DNA of 32,869 bases from NCBI GenBank assembly GCA_947041165.1, contig CAMRCY010000025.1, forward strand, positions 1 through 32,869, written 5' to 3'. Numbering within the stretch: position 1 is the first letter of the stretch; each line of letters starts with the position of its first letter. Under the pieces are notes generated by a model. That model was not told the origin of the DNA, ran no database searches, and worked only from the letters and a program-made list of their open reading frames with translations. The stretch comes from an uncultured Deferribacteraceae bacterium. GTDB taxonomy: Bacteria; Chrysiogenota; Deferribacteres; Deferribacterales; Mucispirillaceae. Below are positions 8,654 through 17,718 of this stretch, piece by piece. The position numbers and the translations under genes are program-made.

Positions 8654-9028
8654 ATGGGAGTAGCGGCAGCAATCATCGGTGGCTTAGGAATTAGTAAATT
8701 TATTTTCGACACAGTTAGCGGTAGCATAGAAAGTTCTAACTCACAAAAAGCAATTAAAGAGGCTGAAGAGAAGTTAGCAAAAGAACAAAGAGAGGCTGAA
8801 GCAGAAGTCAAAAAACAGCTGGATGATGAAAGAAAATTACAAGATGTAAAAGATAAAACTTTAAGAGAAGATGCGTATCTTAACAGAAAATACGATTACG
8901 ATTCAGAAAGTAATGACACATATGTACACACTGGAAATAGTAATGAATCAGTTTATACTCCAACTATTTTAGGTGGCAGTAGTAACTCAAGTATTAGTTT
9001 AAATAAAAAAATGACAAGAAGAGTATAG
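8654..9028 (+). CDS. small pre-portal protein (T7 gp7.3-like position)
   Basis: This 124-aa protein has a short glycine-rich, hydrophobic N-terminus (residues 2-22), a charged coiled-coil (about 30-70, rich in E, K, A and Q) and a polar tail ending in a Ser/Gly-rich and then basic stretch (SLNKKMTRRV). A small protein with this arrangement and such a tail often precedes the portal gene in T7-like phages, where T7 gp7.3 is a minor virion protein acting in tail assembly or adsorption. The similarity is of layout and composition only. Good binding site AGAGG at 8643-8647. Confidence 0.7.
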   Translation: MGVAAAIIGGLGISKFIFDTVSGSIESSNSQKAIKEAEEKLAKEQREAEAEVKKQLDDERKLQDVKDKTLREDAYLNRKYDYDSESNDTYVHTGNSNESVYTPTILGGSSNSSISLNKKMTRRV

Positions 9029-9035
9029 GATAGTT

Positions 9036-10712
9036 ATGAACACAGATAAATTAAAAGAATTAGCTTGCAACATCGACAGAAATATTAAAAAACTCGCTAA
9101 GCTACGATCAGATCATATATCAATTTATAAAGAAATCACTCGATATATCTGTCCTGAAAGAGGAAGATATCCTAGTTATAACAACAAGTTAGATGGGTAT
9201 AATTCAATCAACAGTAAAGCAAATAAATATCTACATAACCTTGCATCAATTTTGCAATCTGGATTAACATCCCCTGCTCGTCCATGGTTTAAATTAGCGT
9301 TGCAGAATAAAAAAGTTTATGAGTGGGGTGCTGTTAGAAGTTACTTATCTGAAATTGAAGAGATCATGTCACGCATTTTTAGAGTAACAAATTTCTATCC
9401 AGCTATATATTCTGCATATATTGAACTCACTGCATTTGGCACGGCTGTGATGTCTACAATGGAGAATAGTGACGAAGATAAAAACGGTTACCCGATTTTT
9501 ACAACCTACACAGCTGGGCAATATTTGCTATCTCAAAACAGTAATGGTGAAGTTGATAAAGTTTATCGAACTCAGATAATGACAGTTGAACAGATAATCA
9601 ACAGGTTTAAAGATAAAGGATTTAAGACGATTGAAAAGCTTAAAAACTATAGTCTTGATAATGAACTTAAAGTTATTCATGCAGTAGAGAAAAGAGAAGA
9701 AAGAGATCGTTCTAAGATAGATAAATATAATATGCCCTACTCTTCTATATGGATGATTGATGGATTTACCGATAAAGAAGGTTTCGGTATTTTAGACATT
9801 TCAGGTTACAACGAAATGCCATATCACATTGCAAGATGGGATGCTTTAAATGATGAGCCTTACGGAATTGGTCCTGGAATTAAAGCTTTTAAGGATGCTA
9901 AAAATCTAAATATTTTAGAACAGATTACAACTTATGGTTTAAATAAAGCTGTTAATCCTCCTATTTTAGTTCCGTCATTTATGAATATAAAACTCAACAA
10001 TGCACCAGGTGGTATCACCTATTATGCAGGACGACATGATGAGTTTCAAGTTAAGCCTCTATACACTGTATCATCTGATTTGAACGCTGCATTAGTGTTT
10101 ATGAATAGATGGGAAGAGGTTCTCAAAGAGAGTTTTCAAAACGATCTTTTTATATACATGATGAATAGATCAAATGTTACAGCAACTGAAATCAATGAAA
10201 GGTCTGAAGAGAAACTTCTACTCCTAGGGCCTGTGCTTGAAAGAATTGAAACAGAACTTCTAATCCCATGTTTTGACAGAGTGTTTGCGATATTAGAAAG
10301 GAACAACCTTCTACCTCCTGCACCTGTTGAACTATTGGGGTTAGATATCAAACCTGAGTTTATAGGTTTACTTGCGAACGCTCAAAAAGCGATCACAAAA
10401 TCATCTATAAAAAACTTAATCAATTTTGTATCGTACGCAACACAAGTTGATAGTAATGCAACAGACAAGATCGATGTAGATCAAGCTATAGATATCTACT
10501 CATCAATTGAAGGTGTTCCAAATGGTATGGTTAGATCGGATGAAGAAACTGTAAATATCAGACTTAAACGAGAAGAAGTTTTGTCTATGCAGCAGAGTGC
10601 TATGAGTGAAAGTACTAATGTTAAAGAAGCTATTGATTATGCATCTAAATTATCGAAAATTGATTTAGGTAAAAACAGTGTATTAAAAAATGCTATTGAA
10701 GGTGGTTTATGA
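9036..10712 (+). CDS. portal protein (head-to-tail connector, T7 gp8-like)
   Basis: This is the dodecameric portal through which DNA enters and leaves the capsid, 558 aa, matching the T7-type connector family (PF12236). The hallmark N-terminal region reads NLASILQSGLTSPARPWFKL (residues 68-87), close to the family phrase 'LAS.L.S.LTPP.RPWF'. The wing and clip continue with YIELTAFGTAVM (about 129-140) and a proline-rich segment LLPPAPVEL (near 430). The stop codon overlaps the next start (ATGA). No frameshift or missing region is seen. Confidence 0.93.
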   Translation: MNTDKLKELACNIDRNIKKLAKLRSDHISIYKEITRYICPERGRYPSYNNKLDGYNSINSKANKYLHNLASILQSGLTSPARPWFKLALQNKKVYEWGAVRSYLSEIEEIMSRIFRVTNFYPAIYSAYIELTAFGTAVMSTMENSDEDKNGYPIFTTYTAGQYLLSQNSNGEVDKVYRTQIMTVEQIINRFKDKGFKTIEKLKNYSLDNELKVIHAVEKREERDRSKIDKYNMPYSSIWMIDGFTDKEGFGILDISGYNEMPYHIARWDALNDEPYGIGPGIKAFKDAKNLNILEQITTYGLNKAVNPPILVPSFMNIKLNNAPGGITYYAGRHDEFQVKPLYTVSSDLNAALVFMNRWEEVLKESFQNDLFIYMMNRSNVTATEINERSEEKLLLLGPVLERIETELLIPCFDRVFAILERNNLLPPAPVELLGLDIKPEFIGLLANAQKAITKSSIKNLINFVSYATQVDSNATDKIDVDQAIDIYSSIEGVPNGMVRSDEETVNIRLKREEVLSMQQSAMSESTNVKEAIDYASKLSKIDLGKNSVLKNAIEGGL

Positions 10713-11014
10713 CAACAGATAAGAGTTCTATTTATTGGCAAAATTCTATTACAGATATAAGTAAGAGTGATAGTGGTATAAGTTTTTTAACCACCCTTCT
10801 TGTAAAGGTTGGGCATTTTACAGGGTCATTTACAACAGGTGCTACGATCTATAAAAACGCAGCACTATCTGATCTTGGTAAATGGCTAGAAAGTGAACTT
10901 GATAAAATTGATTTAAATATAATGATAAAAATCAAAAAAGAGCTACACAATATTGAATACACAAACCTAGAAAATATAAATCAAAAAGAGGAAGACTTAA
11001 ATGCAAAATATTGA
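10709..11014 (+). CDS. Bbp19-like phage protein
   Basis: This 101-aa protein has the core 'GISFLTTLLVKVGHFTGSFT', then 'KNAALSDLGKWLESEL' (about residues 23-65). That corresponds to the small family typified by Bordetella phage BPP-1 Bbp19 (a conserved '..FL..LL...G.f..sFt......f..G.r..g..L' pattern), which sits between portal and scaffold genes in podoviruses. Its function is unknown. It overlaps the portal gene by 4 nt and the scaffold gene by 14 nt, implying translational coupling. Confidence 0.75.
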   Translation: MTTDKSSIYWQNSITDISKSDSGISFLTTLLVKVGHFTGSFTTGATIYKNAALSDLGKWLESELDKIDLNIMIKIKKELHNIEYTNLENINQKEEDLNAKY

Positions 11015-11609
11015 TGCACCAGTAAACGCAGAAAACACAGATATAATTAATGGAAATAAAGTAGATAACATAAATGATAAACAGATATCCACTCACGAAA
11101 ATAGTTTAAGTGTGGATGAAATTATACCTGAAAATTTTAACGACTATGAATTAGAAAGAAACGAAAACATACCAACAAATGAGAAAGTTGATTCAGAGTT
11201 TAAAGAGTTAGCACAAAAACTTAAACTAAACCATAAACAGGTGAAAGAGATAAGTAGCTGGGCTAATAAAACAACTTTAGAATCTATAAACAACTACAAC
11301 ATAGATATGGAACAAAAAAGAGAAGATACTTTAACTCAACTTAAAACTGATTGGGGAAGTCAACATGATGCTAATCTTAAAAAGTCAATTTCAACAGCTA
11401 AAAGATTAACAGAGTTTGCTCCTGAATTTGGTGAGTATATTGAAGAATCTAAAGCTGGTAATGATCCTAAATTTATCAAAATGGTACTTAAACTTGGTGA
11501 ACTTATAAGCGAAGATAAGTTAAATATTTCATCAGGTGTATCTGCTGATAAAAAAAATTATTTAGGCAATCTACCAGTACTCTCGTTCGACTCTATGGAG
11601 AGCAAGTAG
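11001..11609 (+). CDS. capsid assembly scaffold protein
   Basis: This is a 202-aa, acidic, mostly helical protein located between portal and capsid genes, where T7 encodes scaffold gp9. The first 60 residues are polar and look disordered. The core reads FKELAQKLKLNHKQVKEIS...LTQLKTDWGSQHDANLKKS, followed by FIKMVLKLGELISEDKL. This matches the usual scaffold plan ('W...D.N...A' then 'li..l.klG'). It should chaperone HK97-fold capsid assembly and leave the procapsid. Binding site AGAGGAAG lies inside the preceding gene. Confidence 0.85.
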   Translation: MQNIDAPVNAENTDIINGNKVDNINDKQISTHENSLSVDEIIPENFNDYELERNENIPTNEKVDSEFKELAQKLKLNHKQVKEISSWANKTTLESINNYNIDMEQKREDTLTQLKTDWGSQHDANLKKSISTAKRLTEFAPEFGEYIEESKAGNDPKFIKMVLKLGELISEDKLNISSGVSADKKNYLGNLPVLSFDSMESK

Positions 11610-11650
11610 TTATTAATTAAGCAATTCACAATTATAGTAAAGGAGAAATA

Positions 11651-12631
11651 ATGGCAGAAAATTTAACAATTCAGGATATTCTAAATAGTATAGATATGAA
11701 AGGTAACGCTGCAAAAGTTGCAGAGATATTATCAAAAGCAAATCCAATTCTTAGAGATGCTCCTTGGATGGAAGCTAATGAATCTTTCGGATATAAATTC
11801 GCACGTAGAACAACTTTGCCTACTGGAGAGTGGCGTTCAATTAACTCTGGTGTTACTAACGAAGTTGCAACAACTATACCTGTAACTGAACCTATGGGGA
11901 TGCTTGAAACTTACTCTGAGATAGATAAAGCATTAGTAGATAACCACCCTCACCCTGATTATTTCCGTATGATTAATGCTAACGGATTTATTGAAGGTAT
12001 GGGTCAAACAATGGCTCAAGGGATCATCTATGATAGTAATACTGATAACAAAACTAGAGTAAATGGTTTAGCTCCTAGGCTTAATTCAACAGATAAATTC
12101 AACGTATATAATAGTGGTGGATTAGTGACTTCAACAACGTTAACATCATGTTATCTTGTACAGTGGGGCGTTGATAAAACTTTCTTATTCCACCCTAAAA
12201 ACCACAAAAGTAAAGGTGTTGAACATCAAGATCTTGGAGAGGTAACATTAAATGATATAGCTAATAAAAAGTATCAAGGTTACAGAGATCACTTTAAAGT
12301 TCATTGCGGTTTAGGTGTTATGGATGAAAGAGCAATCGCTAGACTTGCCAATATTGATGTTGCTAAAAAAGCTGGTGATGCATCAGGTGGATTTAATGAA
12401 AATCTTTTAATTGAAGCTATAAATCAATTTAATAACGACGCTGAAAATGTTGTCTTATATGTAAATAAAAAATTGAAAACAATAATGGAAATTGCACTAA
12501 AAGATAAAAACAATATCAACTATACTTTAGAATCAAACTTAGGTGGATTACCTCTTCTACGTTTTAGAGGAGTACCTGTTAGAACTCTAGATATAATCAC
12601 AAACAACGAAACATTCGTTCCAGAAGCATAA
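11651..12631 (+). CDS. major capsid protein (HK97 fold, epsilon15 gp7/BPP-1 type)
   Basis: This is the shell protein, 326 aa. Recognisable segments are MAENLTIQDIL, then ILRDAPWMEANESFGYKFAR and TTLPTGEWRSINSGV (residues 32-75), and ETYSEIDKAL (about 90-99). These fit the coat family of epsilon15 gp7, for which an HK97 fold is established. AAGGAG stands 6 nt before the ATG, the clearest binding site in the module, as expected for the most abundant product. No cleavable delta domain or fused decoration domain is apparent. A hairpin follows the gene. Confidence 0.9.
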   Translation: MAENLTIQDILNSIDMKGNAAKVAEILSKANPILRDAPWMEANESFGYKFARRTTLPTGEWRSINSGVTNEVATTIPVTEPMGMLETYSEIDKALVDNHPHPDYFRMINANGFIEGMGQTMAQGIIYDSNTDNKTRVNGLAPRLNSTDKFNVYNSGGLVTSTTLTSCYLVQWGVDKTFLFHPKNHKSKGVEHQDLGEVTLNDIANKKYQGYRDHFKVHCGLGVMDERAIARLANIDVAKKAGDASGGFNENLLIEAINQFNNDAENVVLYVNKKLKTIMEIALKDKNNINYTLESNLGGLPLLRFRGVPVRTLDIITNNETFVPEA

Positions 12632-12644
12632 TAAATAGTCAAAC

Positions 12645-12675
12645 GCTAACTCATACTTTTATGGTATGGGTTAGC
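12645..12675 (+). terminator. hairpin after the capsid gene (T7 Tphi-like position)
   Basis: GCTAACTCATAC (12645-12656) pairs with GTATGGGTTAGC (12664-12675) as a 12-bp stem with one G-U pair and a 7-nt loop. It lies in the 63-nt gap between capsid and tail adaptor genes, the place of the leaky terminator Tphi in T7. It lacks a T-run (ATTATACATA follows), so it is more likely a processing or mRNA-stability element, or a weak attenuator. Confidence 0.6.
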
Positions 12676-12694
12676 ATTATACATAGGTGTAAAA

Positions 12695-13255
12695 ATGTTA
12701 ACAAAAATAGATATATGCAATATCGCATTAGGTTTAATAGGCACAAGTTTTATTAAATCATTTGATGAAAAAAGTAAAGAAGCGCTCGTTTGCAAACAAT
12801 ATTATGATAACTGTAAAGATAAACTCCTCTCAAGATATGATTGGTCGTTTGCAAGAAAAATTGCAAAACTTGCTAAAGTTGTTGATGATGATAAATCACT
12901 CTCACAAAATATTTTTAAGAATATATTTCAACTACCAACTGATATGATCAGCATTATAAAAGTTTTTGAAAGTAACAGCTACGATTTCGTTGTGTCAGTT
13001 GATAAACTATTAACCAACCTTGATAGTGTAACAATTCTTTACACATCAAATGGAGTGAATGTTCATCTTTATACTCCACTATTTATCGACTCGCTAACAT
13101 CAACTTTAGCATCAGATTTAGCAGTTACTATAACGGACAACTATCAACTATCAGCAAACTTAAAGATCCTTGCTGAAGAGAAATTGAAAGTTGCATCTGT
13201 TGTTGATGCAAATAGCTTTAGTTCAAACTCAAGAGATAACATCTCTAATTTATAA
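12695..13255 (+). CDS. tail adaptor / tail tubular protein A (T7 gp11-like)
   Basis: This 186-aa protein is the ring that connects portal to nozzle. The N-terminal signature ICNIALGLIGTSFIKSFDEK, then ALVCKQYYDNCKDKLLSRYD and WSFARKIAKL (residues 7-60), matches the gp11/tail tubular A family ('iN.aL..iG...I.s.dE.s..A..c...Yd..rd.lL....W.FA'). The family phrase LPTDMISIIKV follows near residue 80. Length fits T7 gp11 (196 aa). Binding site AGGTG lies before the ATG. The order after the capsid gene is the same as in T7. Confidence 0.9.
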   Translation: MLTKIDICNIALGLIGTSFIKSFDEKSKEALVCKQYYDNCKDKLLSRYDWSFARKIAKLAKVVDDDKSLSQNIFKNIFQLPTDMISIIKVFESNSYDFVVSVDKLLTNLDSVTILYTSNGVNVHLYTPLFIDSLTSTLASDLAVTITDNYQLSANLKILAEEKLKVASVVDANSFSSNSRDNISNL

Positions 13256-13279
13256 CATTAAATCAATTAGGATAAAATC

Positions 13280-15340
13280 ATGGCTTTAATAATATGGAAA
13301 AATTTCTCAGCAGGAGAGATATCTCCTCTACTATCAGAAAGAACAGATATAGATCTGTATTACCGTGCAGCTAAAAAAATAGAAAACTTTATACCTCTAA
13401 AATTTGGAGGTGTAAAACGACGAGATGGTTTAAAATTTATGGGTGTAATGAATGAAAATATATATGACCCTGGTACAAAATTTATCCCCTTTAAATACTC
13501 TGAAAGTGTGTCTTACATACTAGAATTTTCTCATCAGTATTTTAGAGTGATAACACCTAACGGCTACTTATTAGATAACAATAATGTAATACTGAAAATT
13601 TATTGTGGAATATCCGTCAAATATATTAATGATGTTTCTTATGCACAATATGAAAACAAATTATATATGTGTCATAGTAAATTTCCTCCTAAAATAATAG
13701 AGCTAAACGGTACAACTTGGAAAAGTTACGAAATGAAGTTTAATTCAGAATCTAAAAAAGTTCTAGCAGTAACAGTTTTAACCCCTAGACCAACTGGAAA
13801 ACCTATACCCGAAGGAACGGTATATAAAAATGTTTCATACACTGTAATACCATTTGATAAAGATAATATACCTGGGTATAAATCATACGTACTACAAACT
13901 AAAGATGTGCCAAAATACCCTACTCAAGATTTTTACACATATATAAGTTGGACTGCTTGTAACGATGCTAGTGGATATCTTCTGTATGAAGTTGAAGATG
14001 GTATAGAGTCATTCCTTATGAAGACAACAAAAACTATTTATAAAGATTTTGGATACCACGCTCTAAATCACAATAAAGGTTTTCCTCAACAAACATCTCT
14101 TTTTACAACTACAGATCAATACCCGTCTAAAGTTACTTTTTATGACAGGAGATTAATTTTTGCAGCATCAAATAAAGAACAGCATACAATTTGGGGATCA
14201 GCCCCTGCTCTCTTTCATAATCATATGGCTGAAAGTATTCCAACAGATGCTTGTCCTTGGAAATTTACAGTAGCATCTAATCAGAAAAATCCTATTAACT
14301 GGTTATTTTCATCTGACAAATTAATTGTCGGTTCTGACTCTGATGAATGGAGAGTAAGCGGAAGCTCTGGTGAAAGTATAACTCCAAACTCTATAGAAGT
14401 TAGAAGACTCTCTTCATGGGGATCAGCAGAAATGACTCCTAAAGCGTTAGGTGATGATATTCTTTTTATAGATAACACGAGAAAAAATATTCGTGCTATG
14501 AATAAAAATAATAATTTTAGTATATCAAATTTAAATATTTATGCAGACCATCTAACTAAAGATTGTAAAATTGTAAACTGGGATATCGTTACTGGCGACA
14601 ATCAGATTATCTACCTTGTGTTAGATAATGGATCTATGATCGGACTTACATACGATAAAGATCATCAAGTGTTTGCATGGCATAGATACACTACTGATGG
14701 AAAATTTCTAGATGTATGTATGCTTAAAAACAATGGTGAATGTAACTTATTTGTATCAATTGAAAGAGAGGTTGATGGTAAGAAAATAACAACATTAGAG
14801 ATGTTCGACAACAGTCATTATCTAGATTCTTTTATCTCATATAATGGAGATGAGATTACGAAACTTGAAGGCTTAAATCACTTAAAAGGCAAGGTTGTTG
14901 AAGTATCTACAAACACTAAATCTAGTAAAAAATATACAGTAGATAAGGAAGGTATGATAACTCTAGATGAGCCTTCAAATAATATTGTAGTAGGCTTAAA
15001 CTTTGAATCAGTTTTAGAAACATTACCGTTAGAATCTGCAACAGCTGTTGAATCTCTAAAAGTTAGAAAAAATAAAATCACAAGTATAAAACTTAAAATA
15101 ATTGATACACTTGGATTAGAAGTTGGAATACATAATGATGATTTAATGATGCTACAGTACGATAATGTTGAGAATAATAACATCAATAATAGCAATAATT
15201 TAGACCTATACTCTGGAACTAAGTATGTTGGAAATATTTCTGGCTATGATGAGAATTGCTCAATAATCATTAAACAAAACAACTCATTGCCTGCAACAAT
15301 TTTAAGTATCTATGCTGAAGTTCTCGGTATCGCATTATAA
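13280..15340 (+). CDS. tail nozzle / tail tubular protein B (T7 gp12-like)
   Basis: This 686-aa protein forms the tail nozzle. The N-terminal family signature NFSAGEISPLLSERTDIDLY, then ENFIPLKFGGVKRRDGLKF (residues 8-51) is typical of podovirus nozzle or tail tubular B proteins ('F..GElsp.l..R.D...Y..g...leNfi....Gg..rRpGt.fv'). A beta-rich propeller-like body follows (for example VSGSSGESITPNSIEVRRLS, near 355). Length is somewhat below T7 gp12 (794 aa). It ends TAA at 15340, in the same frame as the next gene but separated from it by a second stop, TAG (15344-15346). Confidence 0.88.
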   Translation: MALIIWKNFSAGEISPLLSERTDIDLYYRAAKKIENFIPLKFGGVKRRDGLKFMGVMNENIYDPGTKFIPFKYSESVSYILEFSHQYFRVITPNGYLLDNNNVILKIYCGISVKYINDVSYAQYENKLYMCHSKFPPKIIELNGTTWKSYEMKFNSESKKVLAVTVLTPRPTGKPIPEGTVYKNVSYTVIPFDKDNIPGYKSYVLQTKDVPKYPTQDFYTYISWTACNDASGYLLYEVEDGIESFLMKTTKTIYKDFGYHALNHNKGFPQQTSLFTTTDQYPSKVTFYDRRLIFAASNKEQHTIWGSAPALFHNHMAESIPTDACPWKFTVASNQKNPINWLFSSDKLIVGSDSDEWRVSGSSGESITPNSIEVRRLSSWGSAEMTPKALGDDILFIDNTRKNIRAMNKNNNFSISNLNIYADHLTKDCKIVNWDIVTGDNQIIYLVLDNGSMIGLTYDKDHQVFAWHRYTTDGKFLDVCMLKNNGECNLFVSIEREVDGKKITTLEMFDNSHYLDSFISYNGDEITKLEGLNHLKGKVVEVSTNTKSSKKYTVDKEGMITLDEPSNNIVVGLNFESVLETLPLESATAVESLKVRKNKITSIKLKIIDTLGLEVGIHNDDLMMLQYDNVENNNINNSNNLDLYSGTKYVGNISGYDENCSIIIKQNNSLPATILSIYAEVLGIAL

Positions 15341-15355
15341 GATTAGGAGGTTACA

Positions 15356-15850
15356 ATAATAATCGAAAATATTGGAAAAACAAAACATAATAAAAAGCTA
15401 CATATTGAAACCAGGGACTCTACATCTAATGATCTCATAGGGTTTGAGCCTCGCTACGATGATGATAAAAACTATATTAATGAGCTTACTTTATACATAG
15501 AAAACTTTCCTACAACTACACTTTTAATAGACAATAAAATTATTGCAATTGGTGGTTTTATTAGAAGTCATAAAGGGGTATGGAGCAGTTGGAATATAGT
15601 GTCTAAAGATTATGCAAATTATAAAAAAAGTACATTTAAATATATTGCAACCACTTTCTATAAATTGAAAGAACGAATTAAATCTATTGAAACAGTTCAT
15701 CGGTTTCAAGCACTTATACGAGCTGATAGACCTGAGGCTATAAAATTTAATCTTCTACTTGGGTATAAAAAAGAAGCGGTACTAAAGCAGTATGACATAT
15801 ATAAAAATGATGTATTAATTATGTCTGAATTAATTAAAGGAGATGAATAG
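15356..15850 (+). CDS. T7 gp13 / GNAT-fold phage protein with a non-canonical (ATA) start
   Basis: The open frame runs from 15347 after a TAG and encodes about 164 aa, but it contains no ATG, GTG or TTG until GTG 15599. AGGAGG (15345-15350) stands 5 nt before ATA 15356 and 8 nt before ATA 15359, so one of these should be the start. The conserved body begins well before 15599: IIAIGGFIRSHKGVWSSWNI, then RADRPEAIKFNLLLGYKKEA near the C-terminus. This is the GNAT-like fold of T7 gp13-type proteins (DUF2833/GNAT). The acetyl-CoA binding pattern RxxGxG is not seen, so it may be structural. The order nozzle, gp13, gp14, gp15 matches T7. A sequencing error is possible but would have to remove the start codon only. 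Confidence 0.75.
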   Translation: MIIENIGKTKHNKKLHIETRDSTSNDLIGFEPRYDDDKNYINELTLYIENFPTTTLLIDNKIIAIGGFIRSHKGVWSSWNIVSKDYANYKKSTFKYIATTFYKLKERIKSIETVHRFQALIRADRPEAIKFNLLLGYKKEAVLKQYDIYKNDVLIMSELIKGDE

Positions 15851-16450
15851 ATGGGTGCAATGACAATGGTTGACATGACAACCTTAACTGCTGGATTAAA
15901 AATGATTGGAGGTATAAGTGGTGGTCAAAGTGATAATGCTACATCTAAAATGCAGAGCAGATATAATATATCAAACCTTAAAATGGATAACAGTATTAAA
16001 AACCATAACATAAATTTAGATATACTAACCACTAAACGAGAGGCTGAACAGATACGAACTCAAAATAGTTACGATATGTTTGAGTACGATTATCAAACAT
16101 CAAATACTGTTGCAAGTCGTGAGGTTGAAATTCTTTCATCAGGTGTAGAACTTTCAGGATCAGCTTCAGCTGTTTTAAATGGAATAGAAAATCAAGTTAT
16201 AACAGAGAGAGAAAGCAGAGTACAGATGCAAAATAGCGAAGCAATAAAAAGAGAACATCTTGCAACCAATCTACTGCATGAAATAAATTATAACAATATC
16301 TTAACTGATTATAATATTAAAGCAGCAGAGTTCGGACTGAATAATACCCTTAGCAAAAACAACTCTGATATCTTTAGCTCACTCGGAAGCTCTATGAATG
16401 ATTTATATAAAGATATTAATAAACTAAATACAGCTACACAAACAAAATAA
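15851..16450 (+). CDS. internal virion protein (T7 gp14-like)
   Basis: This is a 199-aa protein of the ejected core that would form the outer-membrane part of the DNA ejection channel. It has a glycine-rich N-terminus (GLKMIGGISGGQ, residues 15-26) and a long helical region with the phrase REVEILSSGVELSGSASAVL (about 94-113), typical of gp14-like proteins ('..i...l..sGv..sGS...vl'). It is Asn- and Ser-rich. The ATG directly follows the stop of the previous gene with AAAGGAGA upstream, so translation is probably coupled. Length matches T7 gp14 (196 aa). Confidence 0.75.
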   Translation: MGAMTMVDMTTLTAGLKMIGGISGGQSDNATSKMQSRYNISNLKMDNSIKNHNINLDILTTKREAEQIRTQNSYDMFEYDYQTSNTVASREVEILSSGVELSGSASAVLNGIENQVITERESRVQMQNSEAIKREHLATNLLHEINYNNILTDYNIKAAEFGLNNTLSKNNSDIFSSLGSSMNDLYKDINKLNTATQTK

Positions 16451-16512
16451 CCGTATGAAATAATTATAAATCTATCGCAATAAAGTAACATTAAAATTAA
16501 TGGAGAGTAATA

Positions 16513-17715
16513 TTGGCTACTATAAATAAAGTTGATTACAATAAAAGTATTAGTAACAAAAAGCAGACAACAATCTTATCTGCAATCTATGATCAAGAAA
16601 CATTAGATGCACTATCAATATATAAAGTTCTATCAAAAGAGAACGACTTTATCGTCTATCTTAACGAACAAATTGATGAAGCTAAAAATAAGAATGAAGA
16701 AGAAATTTTAAATATACTATTTGAACTATCAGAAACATTTAAGAAAACAATTAAAGAGATTACTAAAACGCTTACATCAAACACTGAAAAAATAGCGTTC
16801 ATGAAATTTGCAGAATCTAAAGTTAGCAGAGAACTTACTGCACTACATACCTACTGTATGAATAAAATTGAAGAGAAAAAAAATATCGAGTTACAAAGAT
16901 ACTGTGACTATTTAATCGATAACTCAAATGTAAATTATAATAATTTTCAAATACATGAAGAGAATATAACTTACTATAAAAACTATATATCTATATTAAA
17001 TAAAAACAGTAAAGACTCTCTCAAAATAGCTGAATACAACATCTATAAAGCAGCCATAACTGGATCTATAGAAAGTAAAGATTATGCCTTCGCAAAATCT
17101 ATATTAAAAATTAAAAAAATCTCTAAATTGTTTTCTGAAAGCGAAATATTAATGTGTGAAACATTAATTAAAAAAATATATGAAGAAGCATTAATAAACA
17201 AATTAGAAAGCAGTTTTGTGATCTCCACTGATAAAACCTTAGATCAAAATATATCAGAAATAAACTCAGCTATGGCAAGTGGTTTAATCGATAAAGAAAC
17301 AGCCGATAGCCTGATTGAAAAGATTAAAGACAATAATACTTTTAAAGAATTCTACTTTAAAAAAGAGATCAGTAATACAGTTATCTCAACAATTTATCAA
17401 CTGTTAAACGATATCTATTCATCGAAAACATACGATATAAATTATCGTGATATTAATCTTGATGCAAGCTCAAAACATTTTATAAGAACAGTTATTGAGA
17501 ACTCACTCATAGCCACCACTGATAAAATTAAAGAGAAAAGATTTAAACTATTCGAAAGCTTAACTAATAAAATAGGTTCTGGATTTATTGATGATATATA
17601 CACAGTTATTAAGTCTGTTGAGGTGTTAACATATTTTCAAATATCAGATGCTTTAAAAATCATTAAGATATTTATTGAAGCTGAAAGTCAACGAACTACA
17701 GTCATCAAGGAGTAA
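16513..17715 (+). CDS. probable internal virion protein (T7 gp15-like position)
   Basis: This 400-aa protein is almost entirely alpha-helical, lysine/glutamate-rich, without signal or membrane segments. It starts with TTG 16513 behind GGAGAG (16502-16507). Helix-pair phrases such as IYKAAITGSIESKDYAFAKS and INSAMASGLIDKETADSLIE (about 186-205 and 252-271) recall the helical-repeat pattern of gp15-type ejection proteins. Position after gp14 supports this. It is much shorter than T7 gp15 (747 aa), and no gp16-like partner with a transglycosylase domain follows. I recognise no specific family; the assignment rests on position and secondary structure. Confidence 0.6.
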   Translation: MATINKVDYNKSISNKKQTTILSAIYDQETLDALSIYKVLSKENDFIVYLNEQIDEAKNKNEEEILNILFELSETFKKTIKEITKTLTSNTEKIAFMKFAESKVSRELTALHTYCMNKIEEKKNIELQRYCDYLIDNSNVNYNNFQIHEENITYYKNYISILNKNSKDSLKIAEYNIYKAAITGSIESKDYAFAKSILKIKKISKLFSESEILMCETLIKKIYEEALINKLESSFVISTDKTLDQNISEINSAMASGLIDKETADSLIEKIKDNNTFKEFYFKKEISNTVISTIYQLLNDIYSSKTYDINYRDINLDASSKHFIRTVIENSLIATTDKIKEKRFKLFESLTNKIGSGFIDDIYTVIKSVEVLTYFQISDALKIIKIFIEAESQRTTVIKE

Positions 17716-17718
17716 AAA

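Noticed and set aside
15338-15850. Read-through or fusion of the nozzle gene with the downstream gp13/GNAT-like frame
   Set aside because: They are in the same frame, but two stop codons (TAA 15338, TAG 15344) lie between, and a perfect AGGAGG follows, which indicates separate initiation.
15599-15850. GTG 15599 as start of an 83-aa gene
   Set aside because: No binding site lies before it, and the conserved N-terminal half with the GGFI strand would be lost.
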